From positions 1 to 36,788 of the forward strand of contig NZ_LUKQ02000036.1 in NCBI RefSeq assembly GCF_001647025.1: a stretch of 36,788 nucleotides of DNA. The letters are read 5' to 3'. The DNA is from Endozoicomonas atrinae. GTDB taxonomy: Bacteria > Pseudomonadota > Gammaproteobacteria > Pseudomonadales > Endozoicomonadaceae. Under the pieces are notes generated by a model, which searched no databases, was not told the origin of the DNA, and saw nothing but the letters and a program-made list of their open reading frames with translations. This document shows, in pieces, positions 18,671-28,407 of this stretch. The first letter of the stretch is position 1; every line of letters starts with the position of its first letter. A program made the position numbers and the translations under genes.

Positions 18671-20419
18671 TTATTGAACCGGGTCAAACAGCGACAAAAA
18701 GCTCACCAGTCCCGGAAGCTGGGTCATTCCACCCTCAACAAACAGGCTGCCGGTGGCCAGCGCAGTTGCAAAACTTTTCTCCCCAAGTACCAGGTCAATC
18801 CATTCATCGGTGGTGACTGATACCCGGATATCGGCATTGGCAATATCGCCACGGATAAACTCCGCAATGCCACTGCGAACATGCAGGCTGTACTGCTCTT
18901 CGGCATCGGTAAAATCAAAGCTCAGGGTCTTATCCACACCCGAACTTTTTTCCGGATTCAACGCTACGGTCATTGCCTGAATAAAATTGCCAATAGGGAA
19001 GGTTTTAATCAGCGCCAGCTTCTCTGGTGTCATTACTTCCGGCTCAACGGTATGCCCCTCCAGCTCCAGAGCCTGTGACAGATAGTAGTTGCGTCCATTC
19101 GGGTTCATGGAAGCCTGCCCAAGACCGCGCATTGCCTGGATTTTGATGGCTTTGCCTTCCGAATGATCTGGCTCGGCAAATAACAGATAGTTCACCAGCT
19201 CCAGGGCCCAGCGGTGTTTACCCTGCTCCAGGGCATTGCGGGCTTCGGCAACTACCTTGTCTTCACCCAGCAGCGCCAGCATATTTTCCCCACGCTCTTT
19301 TTCCGGTGCTTTTGACAGCGTTGCTGCATCACCATCAAACCACCCCAGGTAGCCGTTGAAGATACTGCGTACCGACCATTCGACGGTGCCGTACAGTTCC
19401 TGAAGATAGGGGTGGCTGACCAGTGGCTCGGGCAATTGCACAGAATCCACCAGCTGATCTTCCGTCAGTCCCTGATTCATGCCCCTGATGGTCTGATCGT
19501 GGACAAACTGGATAGCGTCCCGATAGGCAGTTAATGTCTCATTGATCTCTTCACGACCACTGAGAGGGCGAGTATGGCTGGGCACCAGATGCGCAGGATT
19601 CAACTGTCGCATTTTGTCCAGACTTTGAGTCCACTTCAGAACATCACGGTAAAGTGTACCCCGGATGGTATAAAGGTTGGGAAATGCCTTATAAATATTA
19701 TCCCCTGGCATCAGCACATCATGATCCGGCAGATAAACAAATAACTGATCATTGGTTTCTCCAGGCGCATGCACCAGCTGAATACGAACTCCCGAGATTT
19801 CTACCTCCAGATCTTCATCAAAGGTTTTATTCGGACGTATCAACGTTGGTGTACCGCCACCGTGGCCTGCATCCAGGGCAGGACCAATGCCGGCATTAAT
19901 CAAACCAGCGTCGTTTCTCTCAAGAAGGTTGCCAAACATCCGGCTGCTTCGATCACCGATGACCGGTCTCAGCTGATTAATCACCCGGTTAATGTAAGTA
20001 TTGGTTGATGCATGGGCATAAACATCAACATCGCCACTGGGCACAAAGCCTTTGCCTCCCAGAATATGGTCGGCATGGTTGTGGGTATAAATCAGGGCTT
20101 TGATGGGCTTATCGGTAATCTTTCTGAATTCATTCAGAACAGACTCTGCCGCTTCACGGCTTTCCATCACATCAACAATAATGAGACCATCATCACCTTC
20201 AATCATGATGGAGTTGGCAAGGCCAAAACCAACGGCAACATGGACGCCATCAGTGACCTTATAAACCTTACGTTCAAACTCGGCAGTGTGGGCTTGAAGC
20301 AGTGGGTGAGCCTTTCCTGCAGGCATTTCTGTCGTTGTGCTTTGCATCTGCTCCTGCACACAACCGGCCAGAAACAGGCATAAAGCAAGGAGGACTACGG
20401 CTTTTTTTATTATGATCAT
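18671..20419 (-). CDS. Alkylsulfatase-like metallo-beta-lactamase-fold lipoprotein
   Basis: 582-residue lipoprotein (signal ends LFLAGC, Cys20) of the alkyl/aryl-sulfatase MBL family (SdsA1/YjcS/BDS1 type). The zinc motif THNHADH is at about 112-118, with later metal-site blocks HAPGETNDQLFVYLPDHDVL and PGDNIYKAFPNLYTIRGT, and HLVPSHTRPLSG. A helical dimerisation region (about 340-450) and a C-terminal SCP2-like domain (about 470-580) follow the usual order of this family. Known members cleave long-chain alkyl sulfates with two zinc ions. It is the first gene of the operon that continues with DUF1302, DUF1329 and the propeller, so an envelope substrate or a sulfated lipid is plausible but inferred. 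CAGGA lies six bases before the start. Confidence 0.88.
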   Translation of the reverse strand: MIIIKKAVVLLALCLFLAGCVQEQMQSTTTEMPAGKAHPLLQAHTAEFERKVYKVTDGVHVAVGFGLANSIMIEGDDGLIIVDVMESREAAESVLNEFRKITDKPIKALIYTHNHADHILGGKGFVPSGDVDVYAHASTNTYINRVINQLRPVIGDRSSRMFGNLLERNDAGLINAGIGPALDAGHGGGTPTLIRPNKTFDEDLEVEISGVRIQLVHAPGETNDQLFVYLPDHDVLMPGDNIYKAFPNLYTIRGTLYRDVLKWTQSLDKMRQLNPAHLVPSHTRPLSGREEINETLTAYRDAIQFVHDQTIRGMNQGLTEDQLVDSVQLPEPLVSHPYLQELYGTVEWSVRSIFNGYLGWFDGDAATLSKAPEKERGENMLALLGEDKVVAEARNALEQGKHRWALELVNYLLFAEPDHSEGKAIKIQAMRGLGQASMNPNGRNYYLSQALELEGHTVEPEVMTPEKLALIKTFPIGNFIQAMTVALNPEKSSGVDKTLSFDFTDAEEQYSLHVRSGIAEFIRGDIANADIRVSVTTDEWIDLVLGEKSFATALATGSLFVEGGMTQLPGLVSFLSLFDPVQ

Positions 20420-20489
20420 CAGCTATCCTGCACACCGATTGTTATTTTATTTTTTTCGGTGCCCCATGATATAACCGGATAATTGCTGC

Positions 20490-20524
20490 TGACCTGACTT
20501 TAACGGACAGAAGTTTGACCTGAC
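20490..20524. promoter_or_regulatory. Direct repeat in divergent promoter region of AraC-family gene
   Basis: TGACCTGAC occurs at 20490-20498 and again at 20516-20524, 26 bp apart in start, between the divergent sulfatase-like gene and the AraC-family gene. AraC-type regulators often bind tandem direct repeats, so this is a candidate operator. The second copy directly abuts the ATG, where no clear ribosome-binding site is seen. Confidence 0.35.
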
Positions 20525-21580
20525 ATGACAACAACAAATGCGAATAAGACAAAAGCGATTATCGTAAACGACGATGCAACAACATTAAGTTCCTGGGCGC
20601 TGGCATTGGTCAATACGATTAAAAGCGTCCATTGTCCGGTTGAACCATTACTCCAGGAAGCCGGCATAGACCCATCGTTATTAACCCAGGCGGGTCAGAG
20701 AATCCCCATCCAGAAAATGGCGGTACTGTGGAAAGCAGCCGTACGTGAAACTGGCAACCCGGCCATTGGCCTTTTGGTTTCTCAACATCTGCAAACCAAT
20801 CACCTCTATGCGTTCAGCTATGTCATTCAGGCTTGTGGTAGCGTCCGTGAAGCGCTGGAAACCATGGTTCGTTTTTCTGCAGTGATCAGCACCGCTGTCG
20901 AACTGGAGCTGAAAGAGAAAAAGGACTGTGCAGAGTTGATCTATGGTGTGCGCGAAAACTACCCGGCTCCCTGCCATGAGGCCATGGATGCCTCCGCAGC
21001 CATCACCATTATTCGAGCAATCAACCACCTTGGGCTACGGCCTGAAGATATTGTTTGTGTCAAATTGCCCCGCCCATACCCAGATCAACCTGAACTCTGG
21101 AAAGCGGGACTTCCCTGCCCGGTACACTTTGATTCAGACTGTTTGAGGGTTGTCTTTCAACCCCACGTTCTGGAAAACGAACTACCGACAGCCAGTCCAG
21201 AAATTGCCAGTACCAATGGTGAGCTGCTGCGCCGCTATCTGGATTCTCTTAACCGAAACTTCGTAACGCGGGCAAGGCAACACTTGGCTGACTTGTTCAT
21301 TTCAGACGAGGCAACACAGGAAGCGTTGGCTGCTGAGCTGAATATGAGTCCAAGGAATCTGCAAAGAAAACTGTTCTCTGAAGAGACATCGTTCAGACAT
21401 TTACTGGATGAACTTCGTCAGAAACAGGGACTCCATGACGTTCAGCACTCTCAGAAACCCATTACCGAAGTTGCTCATGACCTTGGCTTTTCAGATACCG
21501 CCAGTTTCAGCCGGGCATTCAAACGATGGACAGGTACATCTCCAACGCAGTATCGAAAAATGAAAGAAGTGGTTCTTTAA
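20525..21580 (+). CDS. AraC-family transcriptional regulator
   Basis: 351-residue regulator. The N-terminal sensor/dimerisation region (about 25-215, of the Arabinose_bd/OruR-ArgR-like type) is followed by two C-terminal helix-turn-helix units at about 250-345: ALAAELNMSPRNLQRKLFSEE and ITEVAHDLGFSDTASFSRAF, ending in FKRWTGTSPTQYRKMKE, the AraC signature. It is divergent from the sulfatase-DUF1302-DUF1329-propeller operon, with 105 bp between starts, and is the likely regulator of that operon. The gene ends 77 bp before the end of the convergent hutH. No obvious Shine-Dalgarno sequence precedes ATG 20525. Confidence 0.88.
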   Translation: MTTTNANKTKAIIVNDDATTLSSWALALVNTIKSVHCPVEPLLQEAGIDPSLLTQAGQRIPIQKMAVLWKAAVRETGNPAIGLLVSQHLQTNHLYAFSYVIQACGSVREALETMVRFSAVISTAVELELKEKKDCAELIYGVRENYPAPCHEAMDASAAITIIRAINHLGLRPEDIVCVKLPRPYPDQPELWKAGLPCPVHFDSDCLRVVFQPHVLENELPTASPEIASTNGELLRRYLDSLNRNFVTRARQHLADLFISDEATQEALAAELNMSPRNLQRKLFSEETSFRHLLDELRQKQGLHDVQHSQKPITEVAHDLGFSDTASFSRAFKRWTGTSPTQYRKMKEVVL

Positions 21581-21639
21581 ATAGCGGTTATCAAACAGTG
21601 CCTCATCCCTGAGACAAGCTGATCATTTTTTCTCCTACC

Positions 21640-21656
21640 TTATGCAGACTGCATAA
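21640..21656. terminator. Near-palindrome between AraC-family gene and hutH
   Basis: TTATGCAG (21640-21647) and CTGCATAA (21649-21656) form a perfect 8-bp inverted repeat around one base, just beyond the hutH stop. A single-base loop and no T run make a classical terminator doubtful; a protein site or cruciform is equally possible. Confidence 0.3.
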
Positions 21657-21657
21657 A

Positions 21658-23190
21658 CTATGAGTGGCTCGGTAACAGCTCAGTTGGCATATACACGTTC
21701 AACTCACCACTGGCTACCAGTTCGGATGCTTTCTGGATATCAGGAAAGAAATACCGATCCTGATCGTAGAACGGAATGTCCTTTCTCACCGTTTTCATCA
21801 CCAGCTGCAACGTTTCAGACGTTTTGTAGGGTTTCCTCATATCCACCCCCTGTGCCGCCGCCAGCAACTCAATACCCACGATAGACGACGTATTACTGTT
21901 CATCTCCCGCAATCGGCGCGCTCCATACGTTGCCATGGAGACATGATCTTCCTGGTTGGCAGAAGTGGGCAGACTGTCGGCAACCGAAGGATGACAGAGG
22001 CAACGGTTTTCACTGGCTAAAGCAGCAGCGGTATTATGAGCAATCATAAAGCCGGAGTTGACGCCGCTGTTCTTCACCAGAAATGGCGGCAGTCCACTCA
22101 GATGTTGATCCACCAGCAGTGCAATTCGTCGTTCACTGATGGCTCCGATCTCTGCAATGGCCAGAGCCAATGCTTCGGCAGCCATGCCGGTTGGCTCTGC
22201 GTGAAAGTTACCACCGGAGAGTATTTCATTCTCTTCCGCAAAAACCAGAGGGTTATCAGTAACCCCATTGGCTTCCACTTCCAGCAGGCCTGCGGCGTAA
22301 CGCATCTGTTCAAGGCAGGCTCCCATCAACTGAGGCTGGCACCTCAATGAATACGGGTCCTGAACCTTGTCACAGTCGATGTGAGCCTGTTCTATATCAC
22401 TGTGGTCCAGTGTGACTCGGTAGGCATGGGCAATATCAATTTGCCCTTTAAGCCCACGAGCCTCGTGAATACGAGGGTCAAAAGGACTGCGACTGGCCAT
22501 GGCGGCTTCAATGGAAAGGCTTCCGGCAATAATGGCTGATGCCATTAAATCTTCCACCCCAAACAGTCCCTGCAAAGCAAAGGCCGTACTGGCCTGCGTG
22601 CCATTCAACAGAGCAAGCCCTTCTTTAGGCGCCAGCTTCATGGGCTCCATACCAGCGTAAGCCAGCGCTTCCACGGCCGTCACCTGCTGACCATCCAGCA
22701 GGGCATGACCTTCACCCAGTAATAAACAGCTCATATGAGCCAGCGGCGCAAGATCACCACTGGCTCCTACCGAGCCCTTTTCAGGCACACAGGGGTAAAC
22801 CCCCATGTTAATCAATTGGATCAGGGCTTCAATGAGTTCCAGCCTCACTCCCGAAAGCCCCCTGGCAAGGCTATTTATTTTTAATACCATCATGAGGCGG
22901 ACAGTACTTTCATCCATAAACTGACCAACACCTGTCGCATGAGAGAGCACTATGCTCTTTTGCAGAGCTTCCAGCTCCTGGTCTGGAATTCGTGTACTGG
23001 CCAGCAGACCAAACCCCGTATTGATGCCATAAACAACCCGGTTCTCGGCCAGCGCCTGATTGACGCAGGCGACACTTTTGTTAATGACCGGATAACAGGC
23101 GGGGTCCAGCTTGATCTGAACCTCATAACGGCTAACCTTGCGCAGGTCACTCAGAGATAATTTTCCGGGGGAAATCACTAACTCATTCAT
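21658..23190 (-). CDS. hutH: Histidine ammonia-lyase
   Basis: Histidine ammonia-lyase, converting L-histidine to urocanate and ammonia in the cytoplasm, first step of histidine degradation. The start chosen is ATG 23190 ([11 protein letters not shown]), giving 510 residues, the usual family length; the frame extends further upstream to 23274 with 28 unrelated residues. GGGAGG lies upstream of this ATG. The catalytic Tyr is in [10 protein letters not shown] (about Tyr54), and Ala-Ser-Gly at about 143-145 in [14 protein letters not shown] forms the MIO cofactor. [18 protein letters not shown] near the C-terminus is also typical. The start overlaps the hutU stop by eight bases (ATGAATGA), showing tight coupling in the operon hutC-hutU-hutH. 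Confidence 0.97.
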   Translation of the reverse strand: MNELVISPGKLSLSDLRKVSRYEVQIKLDPACYPVINKSVACVNQALAENRVVYGINTGFGLLASTRIPDQELEALQKSIVLSHATGVGQFMDESTVRLMMVLKINSLARGLSGVRLELIEALIQLINMGVYPCVPEKGSVGASGDLAPLAHMSCLLLGEGHALLDGQQVTAVEALAYAGMEPMKLAPKEGLALLNGTQASTAFALQGLFGVEDLMASAIIAGSLSIEAAMASRSPFDPRIHEARGLKGQIDIAHAYRVTLDHSDIEQAHIDCDKVQDPYSLRCQPQLMGACLEQMRYAAGLLEVEANGVTDNPLVFAEENEILSGGNFHAEPTGMAAEALALAIAEIGAISERRIALLVDQHLSGLPPFLVKNSGVNSGFMIAHNTAAALASENRCLCHPSVADSLPTSANQEDHVSMATYGARRLREMNSNTSSIVGIELLAAAQGVDMRKPYKTSETLQLVMKTVRKDIPFYDQDRYFFPDIQKASELVASGELNVYMPTELLPSHS

Positions 23191-24916
23191 ACCTGCGCCC
23201 TCCCGACTGCATGGGCAGATCCAGACCGTTCTCCTGTGCACACTCCTGGGCAATGTCATACCCTGCATCAGCATGGCGCATCACCCCGGTTCCCGGGTCA
23301 TTCCACAACACCCGGCCAAGTTTCTCCCGGGCTTCATCGGTACCATCAGCCACAATCACAACCCCAGAATGCTGGCTGTAACCAATACCAACACCACCGC
23401 CATGGTGGATACTCACCCAGGTTGCGCCCGATGAGGTATTCAACAATGCATTCAGCAGAGGCCAGTCTGAGACTGCATCACTGCCATCCTGCATACCTTC
23501 GGTTTCCCGGTTAGGGCTGGCAACCGAACCTGAATCCAGATGGTCACGACCAATCACCACCGGAGCACTCAACTCACCACTGGCCACCATGTCGTTAAAG
23601 GCCTGCCCGAGACGAGCCCGATCCTTCAAACCTACCCAGCAGATACGGGCAGGCAGCCCCTGGAAAGCGATACGTTCTCTGGCCATATCCAGCCAGTTAT
23701 GAAGATGCGCATCGTCGGGGATCAGCTCTTTGACTTTCTGATCGGTCTTGTAGATATCTTCAGGGTCACCAGACAGAGCTGCCCAGCGGAAAGGACCAAT
23801 ACCCTGACAGAAGAGTGGGCGAATATAGGCGGGCACAAAACCAGGGAAGTCGAACGCGTTTTCAACCCCGACTTCTTTCGCCATCTGTCTTATATTGTTG
23901 CCGTAATCAACAGTGGCAGCCCCCCGTTTCTGCAGATCCAGCATAGCCTGCACCTGAATGGCCATAGACTCTCGAGCAGCCTTAGTGACGGCGGCTTCAT
24001 CTACCTGACGGCGTTCACTGGCCTGTTCCAACGTCCACCCTCTGGGCAGATAGCCATTTAACGGGTCGTGTGCTGAGGTCTGATCCGTCACCACATCCGG
24101 CGTGATATTGCGCTCAACCAGCTCAGGGAATACATCCGCCGCATTCGCCAGCAAACCAACCGAAATCGCCTTACCTTCTGACTTGGCCTGCTCAATCATG
24201 GCCAGCGCTTCATCCAGCGTCGCTGCTTTTTTATCCAGATAACGGGTTTTCAAACGGAAGTCGATTCGAGACTCATCCACTTCACAGGCCAGCATGGAAA
24301 AACCTGCCATGGTCGCAGCCAGAGGCTGTGCGCCCCCCATGCCACCAAGACCACCGGTCAGAATCCACTTACCCGAAGCATCACCATTGAAGTGGGCTTT
24401 GGCCATGGCCACAAACGTTTCGTAGGTACCCTGAACAATGCCCTGAGAGCCAATGTAAATCCAGGAGCCTGCCGTCATCTGGCCATACATCATCAGGCCC
24501 TGTTTATCCAACTCATGGAAGTACTCCCAGTTTGCCCAATAAGGCACAATGTTCGAGTTGGCAATCAATACACGGGGAGCGCCGGGGTGGGTCTTGAAAA
24601 CGCCCACGGGCTTACCGGATTGAACAAGCAGTGTCTCATCCGTCTTCAGGCGTTTCAGGGTCGCTACTATCTGGTCGTAGCAGTCCCAGTCCCGGGCTGC
24701 CCTGCCAATACCGCCATAAACCACCAGTTGTTCAGGATGCTCTGCGACCTCCGGATCCAGGTTATTCATCAACATACGCAGAGGGGCTTCTACCTGCCAG
24801 CTGCAGGTATTCAGCTCAGAACCTCTGGGAGCCCGAATAATTCGGTCAGGATCAAATCGTCGATGCCCTTTACTGCCTTCTTTGCCAGTTGGCACCTTCG
24901 CCTCTTCACTTGCCAT
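23183..24916 (-). CDS. hutU: Urocanate hydratase
   Basis: Urocanate hydratase, which uses tightly bound NAD+ to turn urocanate into 4-imidazolone-5-propanoate. The start ATG 24916 is preferred because AGAGG lies nine bases upstream; GTG 24922 is two codons earlier. That gives 577 residues, about 20 more than common homologues, the extra being at the N-terminus (before [15 protein letters not shown]). The NAD-binding block [20 protein letters not shown] and the active-site region [20 protein letters not shown], with the conserved Cys, are intact. It follows hutC by 134 bp; that gap contains the hairpin CAGGAG (25014-25019) / CTCCTG (25028-25033), possibly a transcript-processing or attenuation site. 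Confidence 0.97.
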   Translation of the reverse strand: MASEEAKVPTGKEGSKGHRRFDPDRIIRAPRGSELNTCSWQVEAPLRMLMNNLDPEVAEHPEQLVVYGGIGRAARDWDCYDQIVATLKRLKTDETLLVQSGKPVGVFKTHPGAPRVLIANSNIVPYWANWEYFHELDKQGLMMYGQMTAGSWIYIGSQGIVQGTYETFVAMAKAHFNGDASGKWILTGGLGGMGGAQPLAATMAGFSMLACEVDESRIDFRLKTRYLDKKAATLDEALAMIEQAKSEGKAISVGLLANAADVFPELVERNITPDVVTDQTSAHDPLNGYLPRGWTLEQASERRQVDEAAVTKAARESMAIQVQAMLDLQKRGAATVDYGNNIRQMAKEVGVENAFDFPGFVPAYIRPLFCQGIGPFRWAALSGDPEDIYKTDQKVKELIPDDAHLHNWLDMARERIAFQGLPARICWVGLKDRARLGQAFNDMVASGELSAPVVIGRDHLDSGSVASPNRETEGMQDGSDAVSDWPLLNALLNTSSGATWVSIHHGGGVGIGYSQHSGVVIVADGTDEAREKLGRVLWNDPGTGVMRHADAGYDIAQECAQENGLDLPMQSGGRRYE

Positions 24917-25050
24917 ATTCACCGTCCTCTACGTTACGCTGTTTTATTGTGGAAATATCGCCTGCAAAGTCGTTGTAATTCCATAAAACCGGAGAACCTG
25001 ATCGACAGGCTCTCAGGAGGGGGGTCGCTCCTGTGATCCGACATGCTGGC

Positions 25051-25764
25051 TCAAGAAAACTGTAAGTGGTCTCCCAAACGGTATCGGTCACCAGGGTGCA
25101 TCAGCTTGGCAATACTGACCACACCGTTCCGACACCAGCTTCTTCTCATGATTCTCAGACAGGGAGCACCAGATTCCATATCTAGTGCTCCAGAAATGTC
25201 TTCCGAAGGCAGCACCGCTTCTACGACATGTGTCGCTTCTGTGAGCGCTGCCACCCTGTTCAAGTATACGTTGGGGGTTTCCTGAGTAAAGTCCTGCTTC
25301 AGGTAGTCCGGAGCAAACCGCGGGTTAATGTGGCGCTCTTCCCACTGAAGAGGCAGGCCATTTTCATAGTGAACAATAATGGAATGAAAAACAGTGGCGG
25401 ATTCCGGCAATTCAAGAGAAATGGCAATGGCCTCAGACGCTTTCTCTTCAGACAGAAGCAATACCCGGTTGCTGTAACCATGGCCACGCTCCCGGATCTC
25501 ATCGGCGATATTTCTGACCGTCAGCATGGATGACTGCGGCTTAAGAGGAGCCACAAACGTACCCAGCCCCTGCTGACGCATCAGAACGCCCGAAGCCGTC
25601 AGCTCCTGCAGCGCCTTTCTGGCCGTCATCCGGCTCACCGAGAATTGCTGGCAGAGCTCATTCTCAGAAGGTACCTTACGGGATTCTGCCCACTCACCGC
25701 ACTCAATCTTGTCCAGAATAAAGTGCTTAATCTGCTGATAACGGGGTAACAGGCTTTGATTCAT
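25051..25764 (-). CDS. hutC: Histidine utilisation repressor, GntR/HutC family
   Basis: GntR-family repressor of the hut genes, 237 residues, normal length. An N-terminal winged helix (about 5-75: PRYQQIKHFILDKIECGEW, SENELCQQFSVSRMTARKAL, GVLMRQQGLGTFV) is followed by a UTRA ligand-binding domain (about 90-232) with HINPRFAPDYLKQDF and the tail HPGDRYRLGDHLQ. In the family the inducer is urocanate. The gene is divergent from the hutI-hutG fusion; the palindromic operator between them would let HutC control both directions and its own synthesis. Confidence 0.95.
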   Translation of the reverse strand: MNQSLLPRYQQIKHFILDKIECGEWAESRKVPSENELCQQFSVSRMTARKALQELTASGVLMRQQGLGTFVAPLKPQSSMLTVRNIADEIRERGHGYSNRVLLLSEEKASEAIAISLELPESATVFHSIIVHYENGLPLQWEERHINPRFAPDYLKQDFTQETPNVYLNRVAALTEATHVVEAVLPSEDISGALDMESGAPCLRIMRRSWCRNGVVSIAKLMHPGDRYRLGDHLQFS

Positions 25765-25831
25765 AATTTATAGGTGCCAATCAAGGCTTTTTAGGCGATC
25801 CTGAAGACCGCAGGTTGCTCATACAATCTTA

Positions 25832-25853
25832 TTGTATATAGTTGTATATACAA
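25832..25853. promoter_or_regulatory. HutC-type operator
   Basis: TTGTATATACAA at 25842-25853 is a perfect 12-bp palindrome, preceded by an extra TTGTATATA half-site at 25832-25840. It resembles known HutC operators (TTGTATGTACAA type) and lies between hutC and the divergent hutI-hutG gene, 78 bp before hutC and 96 bp before the fusion start. Confidence 0.75.
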
Positions 25854-25949
25854 TTTAATAATAATGCAATTTGTACGATTCTGATAAAAATACTGATAAT
25901 TCTTGAATCAATCGTTCATAACTCAGTCAACCAATAACGGCCGGATACC

Positions 25950-28205
25950 ATGAACAACAGTAACGCTGGCGAATCACTGACCTCCTGCGATCTGCTCATT
26001 CGGAACATTCACCTTGCCACCATGGATCCGGCACGCGCTTCAACCAGCCCTGACTTGCACCAGCAGAGTGCATCATGCCCCTATAACAGCATCAGCCAGG
26101 GAGCCATTCTGGTGCGGGGTGGAAAGATTGTGTGGGCAGGGGCAGAATCGGAATTACCACCGGCCAGTGGGGCCATAGAGACCATTGATGGACAGGGGCA
26201 GTGGTTAACACCCGGCCTGATCGACTGCCACACTCACCTGGTCTATGCCGGAGACCGCTCCAGAGAGTTTGAGCAACGGCTTGAAGGCGTCAGCTATGAA
26301 ACCATCGCCAAACAGGGAGGCGGTATTCTCTCCACCGTCAAAGCGACCCGGGCAGCCACGGTTGAAGCACTGGTTGACGACTCCCGTCCCCGGCTTGAGG
26401 CGTTACTGGCTGAAGGGGTCACCACACTGGAAATCAAATCCGGATACGGTCTGGATACAGAAACCGAAACCAAAATGCTCCAGGCTGCGAGCCAGCTGGC
26501 CAGCGAGTATCCTGTCACTGTCGTTCGTACATTTCTGGGTGCCCACGCTCTGCCACCGGAATACAGAAACCGGGCAGATGATTACATTGAGCACGTCTGC
26601 ACGGAGATGATGCCTGTAGTTGCTAAAGGACAATTGGCCGATGCTGTGGATGTGTTCTGTGAGAACATTGCCTTTTCCCCCGAACAGACAGAACGGGTAT
26701 TTAAAGCAGCCAAAAAACATGGACTGAAAATCAAACTCCATGGAGAGCAACTCTCTGACAGTGGCGGCACACAGCTGGCGGTAAAATATCAGGCACTTTC
26801 CGTAGATCATCTTGAATACCTCAGCCAGTCGGGTATTGAGGCCTTAAAAAACAGCAACACGGTGGCCACTCTGCTGCCCGGTGCCTTTTACTTCCTTCGG
26901 GAAACCAAACTGCCACCTATCGATGCGTTAAGAGAGGCGGGCATTCCAATTGCCATTGCAACCGACTTAAATCCCGGTACATCCCCTCTCGCCTCCATAC
27001 GGCTGATGATGAACATGGCCTGTACCCTGTTTCGTATGACGCCTTCTGAGGCGCTTGCCGGCTGTACCCGCAATGCGGCACAGGCTCTTGGGCTTCAGGA
27101 AAAAACCGGCCAAATCAAAGAAGGTCTGGATGCCGACCTGTTGCTCTGGCCTGTCAGCCATCCTGCCTCTCTGGCGGCCGGGCTCACTGGTATCTCCCCT
27201 TCCCTGATCATAAAACATGGCCAAATTGTGAAATCAACGATCTCCAGAAACCAACCCTTCTCATGGTCTGGCCGTATTGACCAGGAAACCGATACACAGG
27301 CTGCCCAACGCTGGCATCAGAAAGTTCACCCCTATACACCGAGTAGTGAACAAGGGGTTGCCTTATTGGGGTTTGAGTCCGATGAAGGCGTCCGAAGAAA
27401 CCAGGGTCGACTCGGGGCTGCCAAAGGACCTGACCATATTCGACAAGCCCTGACCAACCTGCCCTGGAACCGTAACGCCCCGGTTTGGGACGCAGCCAAT
27501 ATTCGCTGCCATGGAACCGATCTTGAGAAGGCTCAGCAGAACTATGCCGGGAAGATGTGCGAACTATTAGACAATGGTCAATTAGTAGTTGGTTTGGGAG
27601 GAGGTCATGAAATTGGCTGGGCTTCATACCAGGGGCTTATGATGCACCTGGAAAAACAAAAGAAGGGTAAAGGCAGTCACCCAATCAATGTCGGCATCAT
27701 CAACGTTGATGCCCACTTTGACCTCCGTTTACCCGAAGTAGGCCCCAGCTCAGGCACCCCATTCTGGCAGGCTTCTGAATACGCCCGGGAACAAAACATC
27801 CCCTTCAACTACCTTTGCCTTGGCATCAGTGAAAGCAGTAATACCCAGGCATTGTTCAATCGAGCAGATGAACTGGGTGTCACCTACCGGCTCGATAAAG
27901 AGATGACTCTGGTGAATCTGCCATCGCTGCAACAGGCTCTCCAGCAGTTTATTGATCAGGTGGATCATATTTACCTGACCATCGATATTGATGCCTTCCC
28001 TGCCTCTCTGGCTCCCGGCGTCAGCGCACCAGCCGCCAGAGGTATTCCACTGGAGGTGGTGGAGCCTTTGCTGGATATCATCAAACACAGCGGCAAGCTG
28101 AAGCTCTTTGATATCGCTGAAACCTGCCCGAAACATGATATTGATAGTCATACTGCACGACTGGCAGCAAGGTTGATTCATCAGTTGGCAGGGCAAAACC
28201 CTTAA
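25950..28205 (+). CDS. HutI-HutG fusion: imidazolonepropionase plus formimidoylglutamase
   Basis: One 751-codon frame carries two complete enzymes of histidine degradation. Residues about 10-425 are imidazolonepropionase (amidohydrolase fold): metal ligands IDCHTHL (His94, His96), His264 in KLHGEQ, His287 in VDHLEYL and Asp339 in ATDLNPGTSP. Residues about 435-751 are formimidoylglutamase of the arginase/ureohydrolase fold: opening WSGRID and GFESDEGVRRNQGR, and manganese ligands in GGGHE (His553), NVDAHFD (Asp587, His589, Asp591) and TIDIDAF (Asp679, Asp681). The joint is short (about 425-438), with no stop or frameshift. HutI makes N-formimidoyl-L-glutamate and HutG hydrolyses it to glutamate plus formamide, so product transfer between domains is possible (inference). 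HutI also has an insertion at about 28-48. Divergent from hutC; only a weak ribosome-binding site. Confidence 0.95.
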   Translation: MNNSNAGESLTSCDLLIRNIHLATMDPARASTSPDLHQQSASCPYNSISQGAILVRGGKIVWAGAESELPPASGAIETIDGQGQWLTPGLIDCHTHLVYAGDRSREFEQRLEGVSYETIAKQGGGILSTVKATRAATVEALVDDSRPRLEALLAEGVTTLEIKSGYGLDTETETKMLQAASQLASEYPVTVVRTFLGAHALPPEYRNRADDYIEHVCTEMMPVVAKGQLADAVDVFCENIAFSPEQTERVFKAAKKHGLKIKLHGEQLSDSGGTQLAVKYQALSVDHLEYLSQSGIEALKNSNTVATLLPGAFYFLRETKLPPIDALREAGIPIAIATDLNPGTSPLASIRLMMNMACTLFRMTPSEALAGCTRNAAQALGLQEKTGQIKEGLDADLLLWPVSHPASLAAGLTGISPSLIIKHGQIVKSTISRNQPFSWSGRIDQETDTQAAQRWHQKVHPYTPSSEQGVALLGFESDEGVRRNQGRLGAAKGPDHIRQALTNLPWNRNAPVWDAANIRCHGTDLEKAQQNYAGKMCELLDNGQLVVGLGGGHEIGWASYQGLMMHLEKQKKGKGSHPINVGIINVDAHFDLRLPEVGPSSGTPFWQASEYAREQNIPFNYLCLGISESSNTQALFNRADELGVTYRLDKEMTLVNLPSLQQALQQFIDQVDHIYLTIDIDAFPASLAPGVSAPAARGIPLEVVEPLLDIIKHSGKLKLFDIAETCPKHDIDSHTARLAARLIHQLAGQNP

Positions 28206-28407
28206 ACCCTGCGAATCACAACAAACTCAAGAGTAGACTGACAGGCAATCCCAGAGCCTACTGGTATTTGATCAGGTAGATTGATCCAGATAAAGGCTCT
28301 CCCCGCTGACCATTGATTTCCAGCAATATCCAGGCTCTATCACTCTCCTGCTCTGTATTTAATGCCTTCAGCTACACTGTAAATATAATTCTGGCAGGGA
28401 GCTTGGA

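Noticed and set aside
23191-23274. Extended N-terminus of HutH
   Set aside because: The extra 28 residues lie over the coding sequence of hutU, are unlike the family, and a good ribosome-binding site precedes the inner ATG at 23190.
24392-25036. 214-codon plus-strand frame opposite hutU
   Set aside because: Antisense shadow of a gene with an unmistakable urocanate hydratase sequence.
27208-27627. 139-codon minus-strand frame inside the hutI-hutG gene
   Set aside because: It is a shadow of the plus-strand fusion gene, whose translation carries all expected enzyme motifs.
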